Below are positions 37,350 through 48,558 of a DNA stretch of 64,000 bases, piece after piece. A model generated the notes under the pieces. That model was not told the origin of the DNA and did no database searches. It was given only the letters and a program-made list of their open reading frames with translations. Source of the stretch: Siphonodentalium dalli (Eukaryota; Mollusca; Scaphopoda; Gadilida; Siphonodentaliidae); contig CP136069.1 in the NCBI GenBank assembly GCA_032622095.1, positions 87,688,958 through 87,752,957 on the forward strand, in the 5' to 3' direction. The position numbers and the translations under genes are program-made. Numbering within the stretch: the first letter of the stretch is position 1; every line of letters begins with the position of its first letter.

Positions 37350-37456
37350 GTTATAAATATGTTATGAGCATGGCATCCATTTAATAGTCAAAATCAACAC
37401 AACATGAACTTTATTTCGCTTATAAAATGGATGCCATGCTTATAACATATATTTAC
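37350..37456. repeat. Foldback beside the CRD exon donor
   Basis: Arms ATGAGCATGGCATCCATTT and AAATGGATGCCATGCTTAT, extended by AT-rich sequence, surround a ~43-bp loop. It ends 11 bp past the donor of the first CRD exon. A related ATGCCATGCTTATAACATG segment is at 59320. The apparent tail of the CRD open frame (residues KHGIHFI) comes from this repeat. Confidence 0.8.
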
Positions 37457-37467
37457 AAAATACTCAC

Positions 37468-37698
37468 AATAGCAGTAGTTCCTACAGTAATACATCGGTT
37501 GTTCTGATGATCGACACTCTGGATAGACCAATTCGCAAACCTGCTCCCGGTAGTTATAATATCGATTAAGAAACAGTGTGAAGTAGTTCATGAACCTCTC
37601 AGCTTCTCTCATAGTCTGATGACCCAATACATTGGGAAAGCTCGTAAATGTTCTGCGCAGCACAGAACTGCACATGCCCGATAGTGGGTAACAGTTAC
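37468..37698 (-). CDS. Exon 7: Frizzled-type cysteine-rich domain, N-terminal part
   Basis: This 231-bp exon is phase 1-1, with acceptor TCTTTTGCAG and donor T|GTGAGT. The translation begins NCYPLSGMC and carries SFPNVLGHQT, the diagnostic 'FPN..GH.T' of Frizzled/sFRP/corin CRDs. It continues with an Ala/Glu helix, QVCELVYPEC, and MYYCRNYC. Six cysteines are present, matching C1, C2, C4, C5, C6 and C7 of the ten-cysteine family. The position of C3 is Tyr. CRDs of this class bind Wnt-type lipidated ligands in Frizzleds; binding here is not shown. A foldback element begins 11 bp past the donor, and the open frame runs into it, which creates a false extension to 37394. Confidence 0.92.
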
Positions 37699-37741
37699 CT
37701 GCAAAAGACAGCAAACTTATTTATGACAAAATAAATACATA

Positions 37742-37951
37742 CAGTAATGCCCTAAATAATCGACTCCTTAACCACATCAGAATTATGGGTAATATTTCAG
37801 GATTTAGTCGAAAATATGGCTTGTTGCCATTCATCGGAAAGCTCTCAGTCAGAGCTTTCCGATGAATGGCAACAAGCCATATTTCCAACTAAATCCTGAA
37901 AAATTACACATAATTCTGCTGTGGTTAAGGAGCCGAATAAGGGCATTACTG
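37742..37951. mobile_element. Hairpin MITE, family A copy 8
   Basis: 210-bp full-length palindrome with TA flanks. It lies 43 bp upstream of the acceptor of the first CRD exon. Confidence 0.85.
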
Positions 37952-38076
37952 TATCACTACAGTGAATTGATCTAGCTGTATCATGTCAAGTTGAAGTGGT
38001 CAGATCACTGAATCAAATGAGTCACCGCAGTCATAGTAGGATTGTTATGCGACGTATATTATATTAAAATCATGCT

Positions 38077-38505
38077 TTAACCCTTCCATGATGGGTGCAG
38101 CATTAAAGATCATGTGACAGTGCATTCTCATATATATGCGAATCTCCCATGGAGCAGGGAGACTCGCATATATATATTAAGAGAATGCACTGGCTTATAC
38201 ATGGTCAAGTTAAATATTGTTAGGCCAATGAATTATCTTATATATGTGAGGCTCCCTAGGGAGACTCACATACAGTAAATTCTCTAAATAATCGACTCCT
38301 TAACCACATCAGAATTATGGGTAACTTTTCAGGATTTAGTCGGAAATATGGCTACAAGCCATATTTCCAACTAAATCCTGAAAAGTTACCCATAATTATG
38401 CTGTGGTTAAGAAGTTGATTATTTAGAGCATTACTGTATATAAGAGAATGCATTGGCACATGGATTTCGCAAAATTTCAGGAAGCTCAAGTCATCAAAGG
38501 GTTCA
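38077..38505. mobile_element. TTAA foldback, family B copy 4, carrying a nested hairpin
   Basis: TTAA-CCCTTCCATGATGG at the left and a worn GGG-TTCA at the right. Its length is inflated by the family A copy at 38273-38436; without that it is about 263 bp, like its relatives. Confidence 0.8.
38273..38436. mobile_element. Hairpin MITE, family A copy 9, nested in family B
   Basis: 164-bp palindrome inserted in the family B element at 38077-38505. Removing it together with one TA restores the uninterrupted family B text (ACTCACATA-TAAGAGAATGC), so the insertion and its TA duplication are clear. Confidence 0.9.
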
Positions 38506-38857
38506 TGTCATAAGCCCATGTAAAAAATATTTAAAATAGTGTATCTATTCTAGGCCACAATTACAACAACATAAGTTTTATGAAACCTGATTTCAAGACT
38601 ACAAATAAGCCTTTTTGTAAATAAAAATACAGATCAAACTGAAGATAGGGTCTATTATTTGTCTATAAAGGCATATAAAAGTCAACCATTTCTGATGCAG
38701 ACAAGCATAATTTGAGGTGAAATCTCTTATTTGAAATGACATTTTAAGCCTTGAGTGAGAGTGATAACGAGATAAAATTTCTTGGTTTAACATAGAGATA
38801 GTATGAGATCTGATCAAACTGTAACTTCTCAAAGACATAAAAAGATCGCCTGAAATG

Positions 38858-38968
38858 CAGTAATGCCCTAAATAATCGACTCCTTAACCAAAGCAGAATT
38901 ATGGGTAACTTTTCAGGATTTAGTCGGAAATATGGCTTGTTGCCATTCATCGGAAAGCTCTCACTGAG
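38858..38968. mobile_element. Hairpin MITE, family A copy 10 (left half)
   Basis: One arm and the centre remain (CAGTAATGCCC to GGAAAGCTCTCACTGAG), then an unrelated interspersed repeat begins. Confidence 0.8.
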
Positions 38969-38969
38969 T

Positions 38970-39437
38970 GGCCATGTTTGTTAAAGAAATTTGATGAAAC
39001 CCATCTGGTGGTCACCCTGAAGATCCATATCAAGTTTAGTGACGATCGGACATTGGATGTCGTCTGTGGGGGGTGCCAAAAAGACTGGTGACCATGTTTT
39101 TAAACATTTGACAGCTCCCATCTAGAGGTGATCCTAAACATGCCTGTAAATTTTAAAAACATTTCTCCAATAAATGTGGGCTGCAGGGTGTGCCGATGGA
39201 TTTAAATTTGAATTCCAAGATGGCTGCTGGCACCATGCTCTTAACAAGTTTTGGAAAATTGATGGCTTGAGGTCACCCCAAAGATCCATATCAAGTTTAG
39301 TGATGTCCGGATAAGGCATGAGGCCTGTAGGGTTTCCAAAGGAAATTGTTGATGGACAGATGGACACATGGATGGACGGCAGGCACCAACCCATGGTAAT
39401 AGCTCAAACTTGACTTACTTTGCCAAGTTGAGCTAAA
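38970..39437. repeat. Interspersed repeat M, copy 3
   Basis: CTCCCATCTAGAGGTGATCC, CATATCAAGTTTAGTGA and AAGATGGCTGCTGGCA landmarks. It ends CCATGGTAATAGCTCAAACT and CCAAGTTGAGCTAAAAA, the closing motif of this family. Confidence 0.7.
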
Positions 39438-41189
39438 AAACGATGGATGACCCATCCCAGTGACAATTAGCTTGCCTCAGTGCTAGTTTACACCACAGGA
39501 ATATGTGTCAGTTTGTATGCTATTTATGGCACAAAGATGACAAGCTTGAATTTAGATATATGATTATATAATGTCAATTTTATAGTTTAGAAATATTTTG
39601 TTTTATGGGGGCAGGGGGGTTGTCGCTGGGGCAGGTCATCACAGAATCATTAATAATTAAAGCCTGAGAAATTACAGGATCCCAGATTGACCATCCTCAC
39701 ACATGGTCCTGCTTCCGAGACACTCAATTGCTCTCATATGTTTTTTTTTAAATCAGAAGAAAAACAGGAGAAAAGTATCAGATCCTAATCATAATGCTTT
39801 CTGTGTCAGAGAAAACCAATATAGTAGGCTATGGGCCATTTATCAATCAGATTATTGCAAAAAAAGTCTATTTCTGGAGTTATTCCTCATGGATGACAAG
39901 GAGTTTAATATGCACCTTGATGGCGGTGAATTTTTTTGGCGAAATATTTATCAGCATGTATTATTCTAATCACTCACATACAAGCCCTTTGTATTTGAAA
40001 AGTTATTTCATAAGTAGGAGATTCTTATTGTACCATAATTTTCCACCAAAATTCTGTTTTCTCACAATTTTTCTGGCAATTAAGGTGTAAATTTAACCTG
40101 GCAACGAAAGCATGGTTCTTGCACCTACTTTAATATCAAATTCAAGGGTTTTTAAGTAGTGTAGGGGTTGAAATTCAAGGGTTTTCAAGGATGTATATAC
40201 TCGAAAATCAAGGGTTTTCAAGGACACTGGGTTACCATTGATCATATTACCTCAAACATTATAATACCGTACTTAGTATATATGTTACAGTAGTCAATAG
40301 CAAGTATCTGTGAATACAAGATGCAATCAGAAGGTTTTTTCGTAATGTGTTTGGTATATGTATTTGTTTGTCAAGCATATCTATATATAGTTTAACCAGT
40401 TGAAATTTTTGATTTATGTCGCATGTATATGGTCATGTATTCATTTAAATATTTGTAATATGTCACATGCATATGGACAGGTTCTATCTGTACTATATAT
40501 ATGGTCACATGCGTATGGACGCGTTATATATATTTTTGTTTTCACGTTTATAATGGATATATATGGCATCGGACTGATAATTTGTAATCTATGTTCCAGG
40601 TTGAAATAAAGCATATTGACCAACCATGGCGTGGTGTCTCCTTACTCTATCCTAGCAATATTTGGACTATAAATAACTTTGGTGGATATCAGCGCTAAAC
40701 AAATTCATATCAAATTTAGTACCCTTCCCCCGCCATCTCTGACCAAACGCCACCAATTTGGCATCTTTAAACCACATGATTAGATTACAGAAAAACATGT
40801 ATCATTTTGTTGGAAATCAGTGCTAAAAATATGTTGATCTCCCACTCCCCAACTCTGGCTCGAATAGTGCCACTTTTGGCATCGTTAAACTGCATCATTA
40901 GACTCCTCATATCATGGAGATGATTATGTATAATTTTGGTGGAAATCAATGACAAAAATATGTCATCGATTGTGTTGCTCCTCCTCTTTTTTCTGTCACC
41001 AAAAGCGTCACTTTAGAAAATTTTAACCTACACCATTATCTTCCCCTGTAAAAAGTTACTCCTGTTAGACCACTTTGGAGCCATATAGATAATAGGAGCA
41101 AATATAGATATAGATCTAAATACATATGTGTTTGACAAATATGGGAGTGACATTGACAATACAGCACAACGATAAACTAATATAAACTA
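39438..41189. other. Intronic DNA with minor local repeats
   Basis: TTCAAGGGTTTTCAAGG recurs at 40140-40225, and CACATGCATATGG-like words recur at 40420-40515. Nothing coding is recognised. Confidence 0.5.
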
Positions 41190-41622
41190 GAGGTGTGACT
41201 GTCCCAATGGGACTAATGATACCCCCTGTGTTTTTAAAATACTAAGATGTTTCACATGTCAGTAAACATTTAGTTAAAATAATAAAATAACAGTTGCCAT
41301 TGAAGGTGCACAAACCTAACCTATTGACCGAAAAATGTAGGAATAAAAGCTCGGACAAAATTATACATGTTGCAAAAAATTTCTAAGTCGAAAAAGGGGG
41401 AATAACTCCACCAAAAAAAGTCGGACAGACGTCATAATCGCAGGTGCACAGGTTCCCATGGTGGTTGATGTCTGTGCCAAGTTTCACGGAAATTGATCAA
41501 AAAACGACTGAGAAAAACTCCGGACAAATTTGTGTCCACAGACGGACGATGGACGGATGACGGCCGGACGGACGAGCTGACTCCAGTATACCCCCCCTAA
41601 CTTCGTTGCGGGGCGTATAATA
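41190..41622. repeat. Interspersed repeat N, copy 2
   Basis: Near full-length copy ending GGATGACGGCCGGACGGACG and CTTCGTTGCGGGGCGTATAA. Related to 5775-6235. Confidence 0.7.
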
Positions 41623-41818
41623 AAATACTGATAATATCATGTACTTTGCAACAGGAAATATGGTGATAATGAAAATGTTGGCATGGTATTTTAGCAACTA
41701 ACCATAATTTCACTATTCTATATAATAATTCAAGGTACATGACAGACAAAGGAAACTAAACAATATGAATGCAAAATATTTACCAGTACATTGAAGGTTA
41801 TTTCTTAATTAGGAATGC

Positions 41819-42087
41819 TTAATACTTTGATGACTGAGCTTCCTGAATTTTTGCGAAAAAGCCTCTGCCAATTAATGCATTCTCTTATATATGTGTGTCA
41901 CCCATGGGGTGCCTCGCATATATAAGAGAATGCAACAGCCTAACAATATTTACCTTGATCTTGTAAGCCAGTGCATTCTCTTATATGGGCAAGGCTCCCT
42001 ATTGGAGACTCGATTATATAAAAGAGAATGCACTGGCACAGGGTCTTTAATGCTGCACCACCACAGCTCCCGTCATGATAGGGTTAA
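41819..42087. mobile_element. TTAA foldback, family B copy 5
   Basis: TTAA flanks, ends worn on the left (TACTTTGATGACTGAGC) and good on the right (GTCATGATAGGG-TTAA). It lies 359 bp past linker exon 6. Confidence 0.8.
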
Positions 42088-42446
42088 ACATTAAAGCCCC
42101 GCAAGGCATTTGCAATGTGAACATCAACTAATAATTTGTATACATAATGTCATAACGGTATATTACCTAAGATGATACCTGTTTCATGAGGAGTCAAAAT
42201 TTAACTCATTATGGTATTACCAGAATATTTATGCAAAGTGCTAAAACGTATGTTTTCTTGTGTTTTAATACCAATAAATTAATATAAGATGCCTGTGTGC
42301 TGTCACTGACGATGCAGTTAATGTAATAAGGAAGTTAAGAGAGCACTACAACTGATCGTGATAAATGCTATTTGTATCTTAATTAGAGTTTAATTGTTAG
42401 TTGCTGACCAATTTGGTGTGAAAAGGTTACATTATTAAAGGCTGAC

Positions 42447-42485
42447 CATTTTCAGGAGAAGATGTTGTCGACATGTCTGTGCTAT
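42447..42485 (-). CDS. Exon 6: 39-bp Ser/Thr-rich linker micro-exon
   Basis: This phase 1-1 exon encodes STDMSTTSSPEN and follows acceptor TTCTCTTTCAG. The presumed donor is G|GTCAGC, weaker than the GTGAGC at the same place in the paralogous micro-exon at 49093-49125. About 50 bp of intron on each side is shared with that copy, so the two arose by duplication. The content is a Ser/Thr/Pro stalk. The weak donor means the exon may be alternatively spliced or skipped; because it is phase 1-1, skipping keeps the frame. Confidence 0.5.
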
Positions 42486-42624
42486 CTGAAAGAAGAGAAT
42501 GATATATAATAGTTAAAAACTTACTAAACCTAAAAATATAATATAAGTGCAGAAGGATCTGTATTAATTGGTGGGAAATGTTCAGATAATATTAAGTTCA
42601 ACAAAACTACGTTTGCTGAACTTA

Positions 42625-42800
42625 TTTAGGGACCTTGTCAAATTACAAGTGGAAATTCCGCCGGAGAACAGAGTTAAAAACTCTGGTCTCCGCTTGTGAA
42701 ATTTAAACACATACTGGAGTTTTTCCTCCGCTGGAAACTCCAGTGGTAATTACGCTGATCTGTGTCCAAATTGACAGAAATTCTGCTGAAACCGGAACAG
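42625..42800. mobile_element. Element end with GGGACCTTGTC tip and CTCCAGT/CCGCYGGA motif
   Basis: TTAGGGACCTTGTCAAATTA starts it; GAAATTCCGCCGGAG, CTCTGGTCTCCGC and GGAAACTCCAGTGG follow. The tip matches the 15258-15585 element but the inner motif differs. Confidence 0.5.
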
Positions 42801-43101
42801 TAATAAACTCCACTGTGCATATATGGCAAGAAATGTGGCCAACAGAAAATACATCAGCATTTTTGTCCCAGTGATAAGTCCTGGGACAAGCCGAGATAGG
42901 CGAGACAGAACAAAATAAAGTATATATAGTCTGTCTCGCTCCTATCCCAGTAGAATCAGTTTGGTCCCTGTTCTCTGAGTAAAACTACCTGCTGTTTTTC
43001 TTGTCTCCCTCCTGTCCCAGTAGAATCAGTTTGGTCCCTGTTCTCTGAGTAAAACTATACTCTATGTTTTTTTTCTGACTGCGACAGAATTATTTATTGA
43101 A

Positions 43102-43632
43102 CCAATTTCTAATGTTTTCATATTAAATATATTATTTATCTTTGATATTTCCTGTCCAAATAGAAAGGTCTGGGACAGACCGAGACAGAATAATTTTGAA
43201 GAGAATCTTATTTGGGAACCATGGGACAAACTGATATGACTGGTAAAGACCGAGACAAACACATTTCTAATGTTTTCATATTAAATATATTATTTATCTT
43301 TGATATTTCCTGTCCCAATAGAAAGGTCTGGGACAGACCGAAACAGAATAATTTTGAAGAGGATCTTATTTGGGAACCATGGGACAAACTGATATGACTG
43401 GTAAAGACCGAGACAAACACATTTCTAATGTTTTCATATTAAATATATTATTTATCTTTGATATTTCCTGTCCCAATAGAAAGGTCTGGGACAGACCAAA
43501 ACAGAATAATTTTGAAGAGGATCTTATTTGGGAACCATGGGACAAACTGATATGACTGGTACAGACTGAGACAAACACATTTCTAATGTTTTCATATTAA
43601 ATATATTATTTATCTTTGATATTTCCTGTCAG
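43102..43632. repeat. 158-bp tandem satellite, 3.4 units
   Basis: The unit starts near 43103, 43260, 43418 and 43576 (TTTCTAATGTTTTCATATTA). Units are nearly identical and include GACCGAGACAAACACA and CTGGGACAGACCGA. Paired 61- and 70-residue frames repeat at 158-bp steps on opposite strands, so they are satellite by-products. Confidence 0.9.
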
Positions 43633-43639
43633 CCTATTT

Positions 43640-43850
43640 CCTGATAAATCCCGATAGCATATACAGTTATCGGGAAATTATTATCGGGAAATGACGCAAC
43701 GTTTATCGTTACATAAGCTATCGAGATTCTGTCGGAGTTTACTTTCATTTCGGAGTATCATAATCTGAAAACAACACCGCATGCTGTTTGGAAAGTTTCT
43801 GTATCGGAATTACTCCGGACTTATATCGGGGTATCGCGGTTTTATGTTTT
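43640..43850. repeat. TATCGGGAAA motif cluster, left
   Basis: Words such as TTATCGGGAAATTATTATCG recur. The same vocabulary appears at 48555-48785, which could be the other end of one ~5.1-kb element with later insertions between; matching outer tips were not found. Confidence 0.45.
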
Positions 43851-44615
43851 GTAGGCCTATCGTCCTAATATGAGAAATCATCAGTATAATATAGTTTTAC
43901 AGTATCGGGGGAACACGTGTCGTAGAACTATTATATATTTACAGTGGTGATCAGTGGGTGCTACAATATCGTATTTTACCCGGACAATACACCCCCACCC
44001 ATCGGGAAATCTTCAAAATTAATTTGCGGGGAGCATACCCAAATATTTATGCAGTTGTACAATGTACCACCTTAATAATCGGCGCTGCTCTCCGATCATT
44101 TATGGAGATGTGTGCATGCATTCCACGCGACGGAGTATAAAGACTATCTAAATGGCAAATGCAAAAGATTTGTATTTATTCGCGAATCGCGACGACACAA
44201 TTAATGCATGCACAATCGAGTGCTTTAGAAATAAACTGACAGATCTAATTATTATACCGTTACGCAGTCTTAATATGAGATGTCGTACGTTCTATTTTTA
44301 ACCCGATTCCAGGAATGTGGTCATCCATGTTTACGTTTCTGGGAACAACACATGTGACATTGCAGAGTATAGGCCCATATTTATATACATGCAATCATGT
44401 GTGAAGTCACTTGATCGTGCTTCTCTTGAAGACAATCATTTTCAGATTTTACACAGTGAACCGGTAAAAACAATTTCAAACATGGGATGTACAACTCCAG
44501 CTTAAAAAAATATCAGGCCTGTGCGTATATATTCCGAATATACAGGCTTTGTTGTAATTTGCGACAGAACATGTGATGTGATTTATAACGCAATTGCATT
44601 TTTGTTTTGCAGTTT

Positions 44616-44616
<1 letters not shown>

Positions 44617-44658
<42 letters not shown>
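44617..44658. repeat. G42 run
   Basis: Longest homopolymer in the window, with no interruption. It may form a quadruplex; its length is uncertain in any assembly. Confidence 0.92.
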
Positions 44659-44660
<2 letters not shown>

Positions 44661-46136
44661 GTCCTGCTTTATATGTATACTTTCAGCATTAACAATTTAG
44701 TAGTAATTCCATAGTTTTTTCATGAATCCTAATATGGTAAATAAAGAGCGTCTACAGACCTGTGAAAATATGAATGGAAAATTCCATGAACATCTCCAGT
44801 GCAAAAGTTATAAATACGCAAAGCAATCATAACATTTTAACTGTCAGTAAGTGTGTGCATGGGCTGCTTTTGTATATAGTGTACATTAATTTTGTTTTCT
44901 GTAATTACTACTAATTATAGGCTGCATTGATTATTTCGATAAGTTGAACACAGCCTAATTATGTTCTAACAGTGACAGTGTCGAATTTCACAATTGCATC
45001 ATCAGCGTCAAGGTAGTTACCACCTGTGTCATGATGCGATTTATTTTTAGTATATTTCGTCATCTTTTTCAAAAAGATGTCTTGCTAACTTTCATTTAGT
45101 TTGATATCTCAAATGCACAATGAGAAAGTACTTTATCGACATTAATAGCCATTCCATCTTTTTCAAATGACTTGACAATATTATGTCATATATGATGGGC
45201 ATGATCGACGCATCGAAATGTGCAGAGATCTATCGATCATAACTGGGACAAGTTCGAACATCGGGTGCATGAGGTTCTCGGAGGAGTAAACATTTTTGTC
45301 AGCGCTGATTATTTTGTTCTTGTGTGATTACTAAAGTACACATCCACTGCGCATTATCGCTTAGTTGCCAATTTGTGACGTGAAAAATTAAAGAATTGAC
45401 AGTGCAAAACTTGTGTTATGTTTTATTTGAATTGCTTGTGTCAGTAGGCGGCGAGGCAAATCACGTGCAAGACGCGCCATTTAAAAAAATTATGATTTAA
45501 CGCATTTCGTTATCTGCATTTTAAGAATGTTACATTGAGTATGATTGAGAAAAAATACTCTGGGAGAAATTATATCTATTGGCCGTAGTTTTGAGAACAA
45601 ATTTATTCTTGAATGATGAATCGAAATCCTGGCAGCACGAATTGTTTACTAGACACTGATGGCGCCAAAATATAAGCGCAAATCAGGTGGGGGGAAATCA
45701 GCAGAACAATATAGTTCTCAAATATTGTTTAAAGAAAGCTACCTGTGATTGAAAATCAACTATTTGAACCCAATGTGTAGTAATTATCGTAATCTTAAGG
45801 CATTTATTTCACATGTTTGGTAATTTATTCGATTTTTATGAAATACATATTTGAATTTTTTCTCACGTTCACTTTGGACCAGTCTATTGCTAGTGTTGAA
45901 GGGATACTACCTTTATATATGTGCTGTATGTATAATTTGCAGAAATAATTCAATGGACAATTTAATAACTTCCAATCAAAACTTGAAATGTGTAGAGTTT
46001 TAATTCTTTGAAACAAGCTTCCACCCCAATAAAAATGTGCTTACGAAGGAAGCTGTGGACATATCCAAACAGAAATGGAAACAGAAACAAATATATAAAT
46101 AAAACATGCTTGATTCATCGATTATCAAAACAGACA
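44659..46136. other. Intronic DNA, nothing recognised
   Basis: AT-rich. A stretch near 44740-44830 resembles, in reverse, the 11600-11720 region, so part is dispersed repeat. Confidence 0.4.
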
Positions 46137-48558
46137 TACCGTACTGACCCGGTTCAAAGCCCATGCCCGTGTTTAAGCCCACCCATATATTTTGGCCAAA
46201 TTCCATGCACAGGGGTATATTCGTGTTTTAGCCCACCCCAAATTTTGTTCAATTTCAGCGGTGGTAAGAAAGCATTTGCTAATGATACTTCCCAAATAAA
46301 TAATTCCAATATAACGGGAAGTATATTCACAAACGATCGGTGACGGCGAGAATGCCACGAAAAATGGAAAGTTATACTTCGTAGGTAAGTGATAATAATA
46401 AATAAAATAAAATAAAGTGAATCTTAAAATCTCATTTGTTTATTCAATTATACTTCCTGGGGGAAACCAATCGTCAACAGACATCAAATACAAAAGAACG
46501 CACTCGCTAACGGCGTATATCTGAGAACGAGGTAAACATCAGTAACTTCAAAGAGTCACGTGCGTGCATCGCGCACATGTCAACAACAGTACTGTAAAAA
46601 CATATTCTTTGTATGTCGGTATGTTCCTACATGTGGCCAAACACAAAAAGAACTCATTCCCTGGTTATGTAAACACACGGTGGGTATAATAATGGGGCAG
46701 AAGGGGGACTTGTCATCCACAACACCCCAACAGCACAAGATGCCTTCAAAAAAAGAGATACCGATGTCGTATTGGTACCCGGTGGTTAGTATATAATAAT
46801 CATTATTTAAAAATTTTAAACTGCTATTTTTCACGTTTTACGGTATAGACTATAGTATAAACATTAATCTGTGTCAACGGTTTGGGAGTGATAACACTAA
46901 ACATTCAAACACGTGTTTTTTTGTATACGTATTTACATCGTCATTTCGTTAATTAACTAGACTCACTGACTTTGTTAAATTGGTCACAATTAGTGCTGTG
47001 CGTCGGATCCAATAATCCGAATCCGATCCGATCCGAATCCGATCGGATTCGGATTCGGATCGGATTTACAATGTTTAAAAAATCGGATTCGGATCCGGAT
47101 CGGATTCAGAATTGTCGTCGGATTCGGAGTCGGATTTTCAAAAATGCTGTCGGATTCGGATCGTCTGGATCGGACCGTACAATCCGATCTCCATCATGTT
47201 ACATTTATGGGGTGGATAACTTGGATTCCAAGTTTCTAACTCAGTCTCAGAGTCTCAGATTAAACGTAGGGCCTATATAAATGTAGTCTACTCTTACTGC
47301 CATCTTAGTGTGTCAAGGTCAGACGAAATTTCTAGGAAATCTGACATCACGATTCCGCGAAAACACATTTTCTCAGAAGTTACAGACTACATACTCCAAT
47401 TCGTCCAGTCGTTTCAGCCTCCATCAACTTAAATTACAGAGCAGTACAGACTACAGAGTACAGACTACAGAGTACAGATGTTTCGTTAGTTCGTAACTTC
47501 GTACCACCATGTCACTTACACTGTACGTACTACGTAGTGTCTTACAGTACTGTCACTTAGGTAAGTTAGGACAAAGTTCCAGATTCCCGAATCCCCAATT
47601 CCCGATCATCCCGTTAAATTCTCTAACTTTTCTTATATGCGTCTACACTCTACACTGAGTAGTACACTCTACAGTCCCCCTTCATCCCAATGACCCATCC
47701 CTTGACCTCAGCTACAAAAGTTTGATGTTGAAACACACATTTTACACGATGTTGTCACACTATTTGCAATTTATATGTTGCGGATTTGGGTCGGATTTCG
47801 GATTGGATTTCGGATTTAGCGATACACACGGATTCGGATTCGGGTTCGGATTCAAAATTGACATCGGATTTCGGATTCGGATCGGATTCAAAATAGCCAT
47901 CGGATTCGGATTCGGATTTTCAAAAATGCTGTCGGATCGGATTTTGGGTTCATGTCGGATCCGACGCACAGCACTAGTCACTATTGTTTTGTAACTCTTT
48001 GTAGACAATGGGCCATGAATAGAGCACTGGGTTCATTGTTATCCTAATCGGATTAAGTCACTCTCTTATATTTTGCATAATATTTCCCTGTACAATTTTC
48101 AGACATTTTTTAATTATTATCTTTGGCTTCGATGACGACGGCAAAGTTGTGTTTTAATTATATTGTTGTCTGAACATTGATATAAACTATAGATATAGAC
48201 TATAGATAGTGGATTTACCCAGCTGTCTGAAATGGCAGAAATCCGATGACCCATGATGCTTACAAACTGTCATTTATGGGAATTTTGGGCAATAAAACAA
48301 GACAAGAAGTAATAAAATGAAAAAAATACTTTCTCAAAGTAACTTATACTTAACTTTATTTAATCTGGAAGCTGTGTATATTTCCCCAAAACTCTGTGTT
48401 GGATCGACTTTATTTTATGGATCTATTTCTTCAGTTTTACTGTCCCGATTTCTTGGGATTTTTGGTTTGCAAAGGGTCATATCCGAGTTTAAGCCCACTT
48501 GGATTTTTGAGCTCAAATAAAACAAAGGCCCCCTGGGCTTAAACGCGGGTCAGTATGG
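46137..48558. mobile_element. Putative DNA element with TACCGTACTGACCC ends, carrying a nested hAT
   Basis: TACCGTACTGACCCGG at the left mirrors GGGTCAGTATGGTA at the right. Subterminal GTTTAAGCCCACCC-like words occur on both sides (46170-46240 and 48490-48550). No transposase is recognised. The hAT-type element 46991-47976 sits inside and is younger. Confidence 0.55.
46991..47976. mobile_element. hAT-type non-autonomous element (TCGGATTC motif ends)
   Basis: TAGTGCTGTGCGTCGGATCC and its inverse GGATCCGACGCACAGCACTA are a perfect 20-bp terminal repeat. The flanks GTCACAAT and GTCACTAT match at 7 of 8 bases. Both ends hold long runs of CGGATTCGGAT-type words (47015-47175, 47780-47955). The Arg/Asp- and Gly/Phe-rich frames across them are spurious. 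Confidence 0.85.

Noticed and set aside
37394-37467. Extension of the CRD open frame past GTGAGT, which contains C-x6-C like C7-C8
   Set aside because: The donor GTGAGT is strong and in the right phase, and most of the extension lies within a foldback repeat. The C-x6-C match is noted but probably coincidental.
43208-43578. Two identical 70-residue frames and matching plus-strand frames
   Set aside because: Exact 158-bp spacing shows they are satellite units, open on both strands by chance.
47722-48008. Gly/Phe-rich and Pro/Asn-rich frames
   Set aside because: Low-complexity translation of the TCGGATTC words at the end of the hAT-type element.
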